A DNA stretch of 64,000 nt from Kangiella aquimarina DSM 16071 (GCF_000374105.1 NZ_KB893650.1:614862-678861), one strand, 5' to 3'. Positions 17,943 to 27,138 are shown, counted from the stretch's first letter. Numbers and translations are program-made. The notes: generated from the letters alone by a model not told the origin.

Positions 17943-18854
17943 ATGAAAATGAAACAGTGGTTTGATAACAGTCAAATCAATACGGATACCAATCAACCTG
18001 AGCAGCTTGAAGGGGTTGATTGGCCACGAGTTATTCCATACATAGGCTTGCACTTAGTCTGCTTATTTGCGTTTGTAACCGGTGTATCCTGGACAGCAGT
18101 GATTATCTGTATTGCTGCTTACCTCATTCGAATGTTTGCGATTACTGCTTTCTATCATCGCTATTTTTCACATAAAAGTTTTAAGACCTACCGGTGGGTC
18201 CAGGCTGTATTTGGTTTCCTCGGTGCCTCAGCTACACAGCGTGGACCATTATGGTGGGCGGCACATCACAGGCATCACCATATTTATGCTGATACTGACG
18301 AAGACGCGCACTCACCAAGGCATGGCTTTTTAAAGAGCCACATGTTGTGGTTTCTCAACAAGAAAAACTTCCCCACCCAGGAAGGCAGAGTCAAAGACCT
18401 TGCCAAATACCCAGAGCTTCGCTGGTTAGATAGATTCGATATTTTCCCGCCAATCATTTTCGCTGCTTTAATCTTTGGCCTTGGGGTATATCTGGAAATG
18501 TTTCACCCTGAACTGGGTGCAGATCGCTGGCAGGTACTGATCTGGGGATTCTTTATTTCAACCATACTGTTATCGCATGTCACCTACTGCATCAATTCGC
18601 TGGCGCATCGTTGGGGCAGCAAGCGCTTTGAGACCAATGATGATAGCCGTAATAATTTTTTACTAGCTCTTTTGACGTTAGGCGAGGGCTGGCATAACAA
18701 CCACCATTTTAGTCCGGGTTCAGTAAAACAGGGATTTTACTGGTGGGAAATTGATCTGAGTTTCTATGTTCTCAAAGCGATGGAAAAGTTGGGATTGGTA
18801 TGGGATTTGAAATATCCCAATAAAGAATTAATAGCTTTAAAGGCAAAGTCATGA
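17943..18854 (+). CDS. Delta-9-type fatty acid desaturase
   Basis: The 303-residue membrane protein has the three histidine boxes of acyl-CoA/lipid desaturases: HRYFSH (about 73-78), HHRHHH (about 108-113) and HNNHH (about 257-261). These ligate the di-iron centre that, with O2, introduces a cis double bond. Hydrophobic pairs before the first box and between the second and third boxes give four membrane passes. It opens the lipid operon: its stop overlaps the next start by 4 bases. Its product, a cis-unsaturated acyl chain, is exactly what the downstream Cfa-type methyltransferases need. Confidence 0.93.
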   Translation: MKMKQWFDNSQINTDTNQPEQLEGVDWPRVIPYIGLHLVCLFAFVTGVSWTAVIICIAAYLIRMFAITAFYHRYFSHKSFKTYRWVQAVFGFLGASATQRGPLWWAAHHRHHHIYADTDEDAHSPRHGFLKSHMLWFLNKKNFPTQEGRVKDLAKYPELRWLDRFDIFPPIIFAALIFGLGVYLEMFHPELGADRWQVLIWGFFISTILLSHVTYCINSLAHRWGSKRFETNDDSRNNFLLALLTLGEGWHNNHHFSPGSVKQGFYWWEIDLSFYVLKAMEKLGLVWDLKYPNKELIALKAKS

Positions 18855-20122
18855 AAGTTGCAGTAATTGGCGGCGGGATTTCTGGATTGACCGCTGCAGA
18901 GCGATTGGCCTCAGAAGCCGATGTAACCCTTTTTGAGCATGCCAGCAAACTAGGTGGACACGCAGACACTCAATACATTGAAGTTGACTCTAAAACTGGT
19001 GGTAAGAAGAAAATAGCGGTTGATACTGGATTTATTGTCTTCAACCCAGAAAACTATCCAACATTTTATGGATTGCTACAAAAGTATCAGGTTCCTTATA
19101 AAGACAGCGATATGAGTTTTGCTGTGTCTAATAAGCTAACTGGCCTTGAGTATAACGCCGGAACCTTAAATGGTCTTTTCAGCCAACGTAAGAATATAGT
19201 CAGGCCAAAATTTTATCGGATGCTGCGAGATATCTTTCGCTTTTATCGGGAAGCGGGAGAGTTGCTGGAGTCTGACAGTGAACAAGGCGATATCACCCTC
19301 GGAGACTATCTGAGAAAGAATAACTACAGTCAGCAGTTTATCGACGAGCACATCCTGCCGATGGCCTGTGCGCTGTGGTCTGGCGATAGCCAGGTGATTC
19401 TTGATTTTCCGGCACGTTATCTCGTGGCCTTTATGAATAATCACCAGATGATGCAGGCATTCAATCGGCCAATCTGGAAAACCATTGAAGGCGGATCAAA
19501 GGCTTATGTTGAAGCGATTGCTAACAGTGCAGGATTCCAAGTGAAATTAGGCTGCCCAATTAGCAAGGTGATTCGTAATCATGAAAAGATCTGGCTCCAT
19601 ACGGCTGAGGGCAAAGAGGAATTTGATTATGTGATCTTTGCCTGTCATAGCGACCAGGCGCTAAAAATGATTGAAGGTGCCAGCGAGGCTGAAAATCAGA
19701 TCCTGGGAGCGATTCGCTATCAGGAAAATCAAATCATTTTGCATTCAGACAGCAGTTTATTGCCAAGTAAAAAACGCGCCTGGGCCAGTTGGAATGTGAT
19801 AATAGATGAAAAAACTCGTCAGGAGTGTACAGTAAGTTATTACATGAACTTACTGCAGTCATTGGATACCCCGACGCCAGTTATTGTTAGCCTTAACATG
19901 TCGGAACGAGTGAACCCCGAACTGGTATGGAAAGAGGTGACCTACCATCACCCTGTCTATACTCAGGCGACAATTGATGCTCAACAAAACAAACACCAGA
20001 TTCAGGGGCAGAACAGAAGTTATTATTGTGGTGCCTATTGGGGCTGGGGCTTTCATGAAGATGGTGCAAGAAGCGGACTGGAGGCTGCAGAACAACTTCT
20101 GAAGGATGCAGGATATGCTTAA
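18851..20122 (+). CDS. FAD-dependent amine oxidase-like protein (COG2907 type)
   Basis: The 423-residue protein starts with the dinucleotide-binding loop VAVIGGGISGLTAAERL (3-19), then FEHASKLGGHADTQ and a C-terminal YYCGAYWGWGFHEDG stretch near the isoalloxazine ring, followed by a second FAD contact GARSGLEAAEQLL. This family resembles phytoene desaturases and amine oxidases, and is regularly encoded beside DUF1365 and cyclopropane synthase genes. Related flavoproteins act on methylated acyl chains in some bacteria, so an oxidoreductase role on membrane lipids is likely but unproven. It overlaps both neighbours (4 and 17 bases). Confidence 0.88.
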   Translation: MKVAVIGGGISGLTAAERLASEADVTLFEHASKLGGHADTQYIEVDSKTGGKKKIAVDTGFIVFNPENYPTFYGLLQKYQVPYKDSDMSFAVSNKLTGLEYNAGTLNGLFSQRKNIVRPKFYRMLRDIFRFYREAGELLESDSEQGDITLGDYLRKNNYSQQFIDEHILPMACALWSGDSQVILDFPARYLVAFMNNHQMMQAFNRPIWKTIEGGSKAYVEAIANSAGFQVKLGCPISKVIRNHEKIWLHTAEGKEEFDYVIFACHSDQALKMIEGASEAENQILGAIRYQENQIILHSDSSLLPSKKRAWASWNVIIDEKTRQECTVSYYMNLLQSLDTPTPVIVSLNMSERVNPELVWKEVTYHHPVYTQATIDAQQNKHQIQGQNRSYYCGAYWGWGFHEDGARSGLEAAEQLLKDAGYA

Positions 20123-21008
20123 ACAGGGATTTATGGTTGGGGAGATTCGACACCGTCGTTATCGCCCCAAGCCCCATGAGTTTACATACGAAATGTATTG
20201 GAGCTTACTTGATCTGGATAAGCTCGAAGAGACTTTTGCTAAAAGTAAACTGTGGTCGCTGGAGAGATGGAATCTGATTTCCTTCCGCAACAAGGACTTT
20301 CACCAAAACTCTAACCTCAAAGAAAACAACCTCAATGAAAACGGTATCAAAGAAAAAAACATCCAGAAAATAACCAAAACCAGCATAAACAAACAATCGA
20401 TCCAGGAGACTATTCGCCAGCATACTGGCAAAAGCTTTTCTGGCAGAGTTTTTATGCTTTCCCACCTGAGATACCTGGGGTTTAACTTTAACTCTGTTTG
20501 CTTTTATTTTTGTTATGAAAATGACAATTTGAAGTATATCGTTTCTGAAATCACAAATACCCCATGGGGAGAGCGCCATAGCTACCTGCATCGATGCGAT
20601 GAAGGAAAAAAAGGTTGCAAAAGTACAGACAACCTTTATCAGTTTGAATTTGATAAAGCATTTCATGTGTCGCCATTTCTAACCATGGATATGCATTATC
20701 AATGGCTGTTTAAGGTTGAGGATGACCAGTTGCGAATTCATATGGTAGTAAATCAAAAGAACACGAATCACAAATTCTTTGACGCCACCTTCACAGCTGA
20801 TTTCATACCATTGACTCAAAGCAATATGCGAAAGCTTGTTCTAAGCAGACCGTTGCAACCCTTGAAGATGGTCGCTGCAATCTACTGGCAAGCTTTAAAA
20901 TTATGGTTAAAAAAGATCCCCTTTGTACCTCACCCTAAATTTAATAAAGATTCTCATAGCGGTGAAGTCGAGGCAGAAACAGGCAAGAGGAACCAGGGTC
21001 GTGAATGA
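20106..21008 (+). CDS. DUF1365 family protein
   Basis: The 300-residue protein has the DUF1365 opening VGEIRHRRYRPKPHEFTYEMYW, continuing YLGFNFNSVCFYFCY and FHVSPFLTMDMHYQW. The biochemical function of the family is unknown; it is nearly always encoded between the COG2907 flavoprotein and Cfa, as here. The start at ATG 20106 overlaps the upstream gene by 17 bases; ATG 20115 is an equally good alternative. A Lys/Asn-rich insertion (about 60-95) makes it longer than usual at that point. The stop codon overlaps the GTG start of cfa. Confidence 0.88.
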   Translation: MQDMLKQGFMVGEIRHRRYRPKPHEFTYEMYWSLLDLDKLEETFAKSKLWSLERWNLISFRNKDFHQNSNLKENNLNENGIKEKNIQKITKTSINKQSIQETIRQHTGKSFSGRVFMLSHLRYLGFNFNSVCFYFCYENDNLKYIVSEITNTPWGERHSYLHRCDEGKKGCKSTDNLYQFEFDKAFHVSPFLTMDMHYQWLFKVEDDQLRIHMVVNQKNTNHKFFDATFTADFIPLTQSNMRKLVLSRPLQPLKMVAAIYWQALKLWLKKIPFVPHPKFNKDSHSGEVEAETGKRNQGRE

Positions 21009-22320
21009 TTTTACTGAAAAGCAGGCCATAACCGGCAAACAGCAGGAACAGAGTGAGTCTGTAAAACTTCCCCTGTCTGAAAAGAAACAAGTGTCAGGTT
21101 TCGAGAAGTTGATTCGTAGCCAGGTCTTGAAAGCCTTGAGTGGTATAAAAGGCGGTCAGATCATTATCAGTGATCCTGTTGGAAAGCAATTCTGTGGCAC
21201 CGCCAATGCTCAATCTGACTTGTGCGTTACCATCAGTATTAGTCAGCTAGACTTTTATCGCCAGGTAGCGATGCACGGTAGTATTGGTGCCGCTGAGTCC
21301 TACATGAAAGAACAGTGGTCAACCGATGATTTAACTGGCTTAGTTCGCCTATTGGTCATCAACCGGGACATCCTGGATGAGATGGAAGGCGGTCTCGCCT
21401 GGTTGAAAAATAGTATTTTAAAGCTATGGCATTTCTTTAATCGGAACAGTGTTGAAGGAAGCCGCAAAAACATATCCGCGCATTATGATTTAGGCAATGA
21501 CTTCTTTAAGTTGTTTCTGGATGAGCACCTGATGTACTCATCCGCAATTTTTACAGAGCAGGCCAATACTCTGGAATTAGCTTCTGAGTTGAAGTTAAAA
21601 ACCATCTGCGAAAAACTGGATCTTAATGCAAACGATCGCCTGGTTGAAATTGGTACTGGCTGGGGCGGATTCGCCATTTATGCTGCTAAGAACTATGGCT
21701 GTCATGTAACAACCACAACCATTTCTGAACAGCAATATCAGCACGCCAGACAGCGCGTAAAGGAAGAAGGCCTTGAGAGTAAGATAACCATTCTTAAGGA
21801 AGACTATCGCAAGCTGGAAGGTCAGTTTGACAAGCTGGTTTCAATTGAAATGATTGAGGCAGTAGGCCATCAATATCTTGATACTTACATCAAGCAATGT
21901 AGCGCTCTATTAAAACCTGATGGAATGGCTTTGATTCAGGCAATTACTATCGAGGACTCTCGATATAAACAAGCGTTAAAGTCAGTGGACTTTATTAAGC
22001 GTTACATTTTTCCTGGCAGTTTTATTCCATGTGTATCAGTAATTGTGGATTCAGCAAGAAAATCCTCAGATTTGCGACTTATCAATTTAGAAGACTTTGG
22101 TGATAGTTATGCCAAAACATTAAATGAATGGCGCAAACGTTTCTTTGCGCATATTGAAGCAGTCAAGGCGCAAGGATTTGACCAGTCATTCATTCAGATG
22201 TGGGATTTTTATCTGTGTTATTGTGAAGGTGGCTTTATCGAAAAAGCCATCAGCGATGTACACCTACTGTTTGCCAAACCGGGCAACAAGAGGCAGCAAT
22301 GGTTAGCACTACAAAGTTAA
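21001..22320 (+). CDS. cfa: Cyclopropane-fatty-acyl-phospholipid synthase
   Basis: The enzyme moves a methyl group from SAM onto the double bond of phospholipid acyl chains. I start at GTG 21001, which overlaps the DUF1365 stop by 8 bases and has AGAGGA upstream; an earlier in-frame ATG lies deep in the previous gene. This gives 439 residues. Family marks are AHYDLGNDFFKLFLD, the SAM loop VEIGTGWGGFAIYAA, SIEMIEAVGHQYLD, and YIFPGSFIP, which lines the active site. It probably uses the products of the upstream desaturase. The next gene starts inside its last codons. Confidence 0.95.
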   Translation: MNDFTEKQAITGKQQEQSESVKLPLSEKKQVSGFEKLIRSQVLKALSGIKGGQIIISDPVGKQFCGTANAQSDLCVTISISQLDFYRQVAMHGSIGAAESYMKEQWSTDDLTGLVRLLVINRDILDEMEGGLAWLKNSILKLWHFFNRNSVEGSRKNISAHYDLGNDFFKLFLDEHLMYSSAIFTEQANTLELASELKLKTICEKLDLNANDRLVEIGTGWGGFAIYAAKNYGCHVTTTTISEQQYQHARQRVKEEGLESKITILKEDYRKLEGQFDKLVSIEMIEAVGHQYLDTYIKQCSALLKPDGMALIQAITIEDSRYKQALKSVDFIKRYIFPGSFIPCVSVIVDSARKSSDLRLINLEDFGDSYAKTLNEWRKRFFAHIEAVKAQGFDQSFIQMWDFYLCYCEGGFIEKAISDVHLLFAKPGNKRQQWLALQS

Positions 22321-22865
22321 ATAAAGTACTGAATTTTGTACTGCTTCAAACGCTGTGGTTTGCATTGGTTGTAGGTGTTGTTTATGAACACATCCTGTTA
22401 GGTCTCGGTTTGTTTGTGGTCTTTGCCATATGGCAGCTACACCCACTGAATCGGAAACAGACTGATATCAAGCTTGCAATCACACTGGCAGTTTTGGGAT
22501 TTGTATTGGACAGCCTATGGCTACAACTTGGACTCATCAGTTATGAGATGCAATGGCCATATCCCTTTGTTGCTCCACTATGGATAGTTATGTTGTGGTT
22601 TGCATTTGGCCTAACCATAAATCACTCACTGGCCTGGATTTTTGATTACAAAATAGTGGGGGTTATCATTGGTGGTCTTGGCGGTCCAATCTCTTACCTG
22701 GCAGCTGAAAAGTTCGGTGCGGTGACTTTAAACAATCCGGTTTCAGCATTTGCGGCACTTGCCTTTGGTTGGACGATGGTCATGGTATTGATTGTCACAG
22801 TATTTTCCCCCTCAGCAGGTCAGAAGCAGGAAATAACGGGCAAGAGAGAAGCATCATGGAATTAG
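22299..22865 (+). CDS. DUF2878 membrane protein
   Basis: The 188-residue protein is almost entirely hydrophobic, with about five or six membrane segments and the stretches GFVLDSLWLQLGLISY and APLWIVMLWFAFGLTINHSL, which I associate with DUF2878. The family has no known activity, but it recurs in the amine oxidase-DUF1365-Cfa gene group. It overlaps the end of cfa by 22 bases and the start of the DUF1295 gene by 10, so it belongs to the same polycistronic message. Confidence 0.85.
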   Translation: MVSTTKLNKVLNFVLLQTLWFALVVGVVYEHILLGLGLFVVFAIWQLHPLNRKQTDIKLAITLAVLGFVLDSLWLQLGLISYEMQWPYPFVAPLWIVMLWFAFGLTINHSLAWIFDYKIVGVIIGGLGGPISYLAAEKFGAVTLNNPVSAFAALAFGWTMVMVLIVTVFSPSAGQKQEITGKREASWN

Positions 22866-23629
22866 ATGTCGCGATAATTGCTGTTGCATTGCTATGTTTT
22901 GTCGGACAGCTGATAGCCTGGTTGTGGCAGTTCCATACTAAAAATACCGATATCGTGGATATTACCTGGGCCCTGCTAATTGTAATTGGCGGATTGATTT
23001 ATGTAGCCATGGCCGAAGGAAGTGGCTTTCATCGTTATATTGTTTTGTTGATTCCAATTGCCTGGTATGCCCGATTGGCCTGGCATCTTATTGATAGATA
23101 TCAGGTCGAGCATGAAGATGGGCGCTATCAACAACTTCGCGCACACTGGTCCGAAAATACTCAAAGCAAACTGTTTGTCTTTTTCATGTTTCAGGCAGTA
23201 CTGGCATTTGCATTCAGCTACCCCGTTGCTGTCATTGTATCCAGTCATCAAGATTTCGACATATTTGATGGAATTGGTATTGCCATAGCTGTTTTGTCTT
23301 TTATTGGTGTGACCTTGTCTGACTATCAGTTGCGACAGTTCAAGAGAAGAAAAGATACGAAAGGCAAAGTTTGTAATATCGGTCTGTGGCGCTATTCACG
23401 TCACCCTAACTATTTCTTCGAATGGACTCACTGGTTTGCCTATCCGTTGATTGGCTGGCACGCCGAGCAAGGATGGCTGTTGTGGATTTATCCTGTATTA
23501 ATGCTGCTGTTTTTGCTGAAGTTAACTGGCATTCCATTTAACGAACAGCAAAATATTCGAAGCAAAGGCGATGCTTACCGAGAGTATCAACGTCAGACCA
23601 ATAAATTTTTCCTGGGCCCTACGAAATAG
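22856..23629 (+). CDS. DUF1295 (steroid 5-alpha-reductase-like) membrane protein
   Basis: I start at ATG 22856 (MELDVAIIAVAL), since the longer frame from 22769 begins inside the DUF2878 gene. The 257-residue protein has about six membrane segments and the C-terminal motif GLWRYSRHPNYFFEWTHW typical of DUF1295, related to steroid/enoyl reductases and isoprenylcysteine methyltransferases. Such proteins reduce or methylate lipid substrates using a cofactor bound near the His-Pro-Asn-Tyr motif. It is the sixth gene of the lipid operon; the methyltransferase gene follows 43 bases later. Confidence 0.88.
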   Translation: MELDVAIIAVALLCFVGQLIAWLWQFHTKNTDIVDITWALLIVIGGLIYVAMAEGSGFHRYIVLLIPIAWYARLAWHLIDRYQVEHEDGRYQQLRAHWSENTQSKLFVFFMFQAVLAFAFSYPVAVIVSSHQDFDIFDGIGIAIAVLSFIGVTLSDYQLRQFKRRKDTKGKVCNIGLWRYSRHPNYFFEWTHWFAYPLIGWHAEQGWLLWIYPVLMLLFLLKLTGIPFNEQQNIRSKGDAYREYQRQTNKFFLGPTK

Positions 23630-23672
23630 TATGTCGACGCCCATTGATATTGAATAAAAGCGGAGAGCTTAA

Positions 23673-24707
23673 ATGATTGCACAAGCTATTAACTTAATTG
23701 AGAAAGGATTGCTTCCTGATCGCCTGGTGCGCCTGGGTATACGTAAGCTCTGCGAGCAACGCCTGACCGAAGAATCAGCGTATGACTGTGAACAACAGGC
23801 TGAGCGTTACCACGCATTTCTGCAGGAATTGAAATCCTCTGAAGTAGCCATCAAAACTGATAAAGCGAATGAACAGCATTACGAAGTTCCCGCACAGTTT
23901 TATCATTATTCGCTGGGAAAGAATCTCAAATACAGTAGCGCCTATTGGCCTGAGAATGTTAACAATCTAGACGATGCTGAGCAGGCGATGTTGGATCTAT
24001 ACGCTAAACGTGGCGAATTTGTAGACGGTCAGGATATTCTGGAGCTGGGTTGCGGATGGGGCTCTTTGACACTCTATTTAGCAGCAAAGTATCCGAACAG
24101 CACTATTACCGGAGTATCAAATTCGAATTCGCAAAGGGAGCATATTCAACAGCAGGCAAAGGAACGGGGGTTAACGAATATCACCATCATTACTCAGGAT
24201 ATCAATCAATTTGATCCTGGCCGTCAGTTTGATCGAATCATTTCGATTGAGATGTTTGAGCATGTAAGAAATTATGAGGTGCTATTTGAGCGAGTCAGTC
24301 AATGGCTTAAAGATGAAGGTAAAGTATTCCTGCATGTGTTCTGTCACCGCTACCTGATGTATCCATTTTTAGAAGATGGTGACGATAACTGGATGGGACG
24401 CTACTTTTTCAGTGGTGGCCAGATGCCGGCAGCTGATACCTTTTTGAATTTCCAGCAGAAGCTGCAGCTAGAGCGTCGCTGGCTAGTTAATGGGCAGCAC
24501 TATGAGAAAACCTCAAATGCCTGGCTTGAAAACATGGATAAACACCAAAAACAAATCATGCCACTGTTCGAAACAGTCTATGGAAAGGATTTCGCTAAAA
24601 TCTGGTTCCAACGTTGGCGCATTTTCTTTATGGCTTGTGCCGAGTTATTTGGTTATGCTGACGGTAATGAGTGGATGGTTGCTCACTATAGATTCGCTAA
24701 GAAATGA
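23673..24707 (+). CDS. Second Cfa-like SAM-dependent methyltransferase
   Basis: The 344-residue protein has a Cfa-type fold with QHYEVPAQFYHYSLG, the SAM loop ILELGCGWGSLTLYLAA (about 122-138) and SIEMFEHVRNYEVLFERV. It lacks the longer N-terminal domain of the Cfa encoded upstream and resembles the coclaurine N-methyltransferase / UfaM side of the family. UfaM-type enzymes methylate unsaturated acyl chains on the way to methylated or furan fatty acids. With a desaturase and a flavoprotein in the same operon, such a role is a reasonable guess, not a proof. A purine-rich ribosome site (GCGGAGAG) precedes the ATG. Confidence 0.85.
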   Translation: MIAQAINLIEKGLLPDRLVRLGIRKLCEQRLTEESAYDCEQQAERYHAFLQELKSSEVAIKTDKANEQHYEVPAQFYHYSLGKNLKYSSAYWPENVNNLDDAEQAMLDLYAKRGEFVDGQDILELGCGWGSLTLYLAAKYPNSTITGVSNSNSQREHIQQQAKERGLTNITIITQDINQFDPGRQFDRIISIEMFEHVRNYEVLFERVSQWLKDEGKVFLHVFCHRYLMYPFLEDGDDNWMGRYFFSGGQMPAADTFLNFQQKLQLERRWLVNGQHYEKTSNAWLENMDKHQKQIMPLFETVYGKDFAKIWFQRWRIFFMACAELFGYADGNEWMVAHYRFAKK

Positions 24708-24789
24708 TCATGTTGAAAAATTATTAACTTTGTAGAAATGGTCAATAAGGAAAGCGATTGTAGTTTTGGGAAGTGATGAAGGAAGGTCA

Positions 24790-26088
24790 ATGACACAAAA
24801 ACGTCGTGGCATACATTATAAAATCATTAAGGCTATGGCAATTCAGTTGTTGCTGATTAGTGCTGTAACTTTATTAGGTGTCTATGGTGCGGCTAAAGTT
24901 GTTGAAAATGTTCTAATTAAACAGGCGCTCGAAGGTGAAGCCGATTTCTTCTGGAAGAACTATGAGAAAAATCCTGATTTTAATTTACCCAGCACCCTCA
25001 ATTTAACGGGGTATATGTCATCTTCCCAACCATCGGATGATGTTCCAGATTATCTCGAGTCTTTGCAGCCTGGATATCAAAGAGTGGACTTCAATCATAG
25101 GCAGCCATTAGTCCATATTTCCGAACAATACGGTAAGCGTCTGTATCTGGTCTTTGAAGAAGGACAGGTTGCCCGTTTGTCATTTTATTTTGGTATTGCG
25201 CCATTGGCTTTCGTGCTGTTAATCATCTATTTGCCTGCCTGGATAATGTATATGCTTTCTCGAAGAGCCATATCGCCGGTGGTGAAGCTGTCACGACTAA
25301 TGGACAGTGTTGAGGTTTCTGAGCGCGCCGATCTCAAAATGGATTTCTCTGACATTGAAAAGAATGCAGATGCTGAAGTGATGACGCTTTTGCAGGCCTT
25401 TGATCAATATGCAGAGAGAGTTAATGAGTATGTGACTCGTGAAAAAAACTTTACTCGTTATGCTAGCCATGAATTACGTACTCCATTGGCGGTTCTTAAA
25501 GGCTCAATCTCTTTATTGGAAAAACAGCAGCTCAACGACTCGCAATTAAAGGTCGTCTCGCGCATGAAGCCAATGGTTAAAGAAATGGAGGATTTGCTGG
25601 AAGCACTCTTCTTGCTCTCGAGAGACCAGGAACCAGATATCTCCGAAGAGCCAGTGAATGTTAATGCAGTTGTTAAGCAGCACTTCACCTCTATTGAACG
25701 ACTATTCGCAGACAAGAATATTGAAACGAGTCTTCACAGTAATGTGCAGCTGAAAATGCGAATCTCAGAGCGACTGCTAGTCATTTGTCTAAATAATATT
25801 ATCTTTAATGCCTTTAATTATACCGAGCAGGGAACGATAGAGGTCTTTATTGGGCGGAGCTTCATTCGAGTTTCTGATACCGGAATTGGCATGGACGAAA
25901 GAAGCTTGCAGAGAATTTTTGAGCCTTTTTATCGCGCTAACCGTGAGCAGGAGCAGGTCAAAGGGTTTGGACTGGGCATGGCGATAGTTAAACGGATCTG
26001 TGACCAGATGGACTGGCGCATTTCAATTGATAGCCAACCCGGAAAAGGCACTCAAATTCAGCTAACACTGAAAGAGCATGATAAATAA
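24790..26088 (+). CDS. Sensor histidine kinase
   Basis: I start at ATG 24790, preceded by AAGGAAGG; the frame is open from a TTG at 24766. The 432-residue protein has membrane segments at about 14-36 and 128-153 enclosing a roughly 90-residue periplasmic sensor. A linker with YAERVNEYVTREKNF leads to the phospho-acceptor helix with His227 in ASHELRTPLAVLKGS. The ATPase domain has N box LNNIIFNAFNY, G1 VSDTGIGMDE and G2 GFGLGMAIVKRI. It follows the lipid operon and faces its probable partner regulator tail to tail, 19 bases apart. The signal is unknown; membrane lipid state is a plausible guess. Confidence 0.92.
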   Translation: MTQKRRGIHYKIIKAMAIQLLLISAVTLLGVYGAAKVVENVLIKQALEGEADFFWKNYEKNPDFNLPSTLNLTGYMSSSQPSDDVPDYLESLQPGYQRVDFNHRQPLVHISEQYGKRLYLVFEEGQVARLSFYFGIAPLAFVLLIIYLPAWIMYMLSRRAISPVVKLSRLMDSVEVSERADLKMDFSDIEKNADAEVMTLLQAFDQYAERVNEYVTREKNFTRYASHELRTPLAVLKGSISLLEKQQLNDSQLKVVSRMKPMVKEMEDLLEALFLLSRDQEPDISEEPVNVNAVVKQHFTSIERLFADKNIETSLHSNVQLKMRISERLLVICLNNIIFNAFNYTEQGTIEVFIGRSFIRVSDTGIGMDERSLQRIFEPFYRANREQEQVKGFGLGMAIVKRICDQMDWRISIDSQPGKGTQIQLTLKEHDK

Positions 26089-26107
26089 AAAACTACTCTT
26101 CTAAAAT

Positions 26108-26794
26108 TTATTCTTCTGGAGGGGTTATTTTAATACCAAGCCCCGGTACTGTTTGTAACAGTTGTTCCGGAAATGGCTTGTCGATAACTTTGCGTAGGTT
26201 GTACAGATGACTTCTAAGAACATCACTATTCGGAACCAGATCACCCCATAGCTCACGCTCAAGCTCTTCACGAGTCACCACTTCGGGCGATTTGCGCATC
26301 AATAATTTCAGGATGTGCAGGCCAGTTGGAGAAAGTTTTAATTTCTTACCCTGACGTTTAACCTGTAGTGTTTTGGGATCAAGCTCAAGATCATGAATCA
26401 CCAATGGTTTAGAATCCAATTCACCTTTATGGCGACGAATAATAGCGTTGAGGCGTGCATCCAGCTCTTCAAAGTCAAAAGGCTTAATCAGGTAGTCGTC
26501 GGCACCAGCATCAAAACCATCAAGCTTATCTTTCAACTGGTCACGTGCGGTCAGCATTAGAACAGGAATATCGGACTGGACTTCCTGACGAATACGCTGA
26601 CAGATAGTAAAACCATCCATGCCAGGCAACATCACGTCTAGGATCAGGGCATCATACTGATTGGTTTTGGCAAGATTAAGGCCAGAAATGCCATCCATTG
26701 CATAATCCACAATATAGCCACAGGCCTCAAGATATTCGCCAGTTGTAGCTGCCAACTCTTTATGATCTTCGACCAGTAGAATGCTGTAAGCCAT
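26108..26794 (-). CDS. OmpR/PhoB-family response regulator
   Basis: The 228-residue protein has a receiver domain (1-120) with the acidic pair ED at 9-10, phospho-acceptor Asp53 in LILDVMLPGMDGF, the Thr in LMLTARD and Lys in YLIKPFD. A winged-helix DNA-binding domain follows (about 130-225; LSPTGLHILKLLMRKSPEVVTREELERELWG is its core, ending SHLYNLRKVIDKPF). It is convergent with the histidine kinase gene, which is unusual since such pairs are usually co-transcribed. It is read after yhbY on the minus strand, 47 bases downstream. Confidence 0.93.
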   Translation of the reverse strand: MAYSILLVEDHKELAATTGEYLEACGYIVDYAMDGISGLNLAKTNQYDALILDVMLPGMDGFTICQRIRQEVQSDIPVLMLTARDQLKDKLDGFDAGADDYLIKPFDFEELDARLNAIIRRHKGELDSKPLVIHDLELDPKTLQVKRQGKKLKLSPTGLHILKLLMRKSPEVVTREELERELWGDLVPNSDVLRSHLYNLRKVIDKPFPEQLLQTVPGLGIKITPPEE

Positions 26795-26841
26795 AATAAT
26801 TCCAAATAATTAAGAGCAAACCATACGTTAGCGGAATTTGA

Positions 26842-27138
26842 TTATTTAGGCAAAATGATTTTTGGATTGGCAGACTTTCGGTAAATCGACAGATTATGGC
26901 CGATGACCTGAACTTTCGCAGCCTTGGTTTGCTGGCAGATATGGTCAATCATTGCCTGCTTATCTTCACGTTCTTCGGCTCGCACTTTAATCTTAATAAG
27001 TTCATGGTGATTAAGGGCGATATTGATTTCTTCCAGCACGTTCTCGGTAACGCCATTGGCGCCAACCATGACTACTGGTTTGAGGCTGTGGGCCTTGCCG
27101 CGCAGGAACTTTAGCTGGTTGTTACTTAATTGAGTCAT
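26842..27138 (-). CDS. yhbY: Ribosome-assembly RNA-binding protein YhbY
   Basis: A CRM-domain protein that binds precursors of the large ribosomal subunit. I start at ATG 27138 (MTQLSNNQLKFLRGKAHSL), giving 98 residues, which matches the family; in-frame starts further upstream would add a tail over the rlmE promoter. The CRM signature LKPVVMVGANGVTENVLEEI and the closing VIGHNLSIYRKS are clear. It diverges from rlmE, the common yhbY/rlmE arrangement. Upstream in most relatives comes greA, here separated by the 14-kb accessory block. Confidence 0.93.
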   Translation of the reverse strand: MTQLSNNQLKFLRGKAHSLKPVVMVGANGVTENVLEEINIALNHHELIKIKVRAEEREDKQAMIDHICQQTKAAKVQVIGHNLSIYRKSANPKIILPK

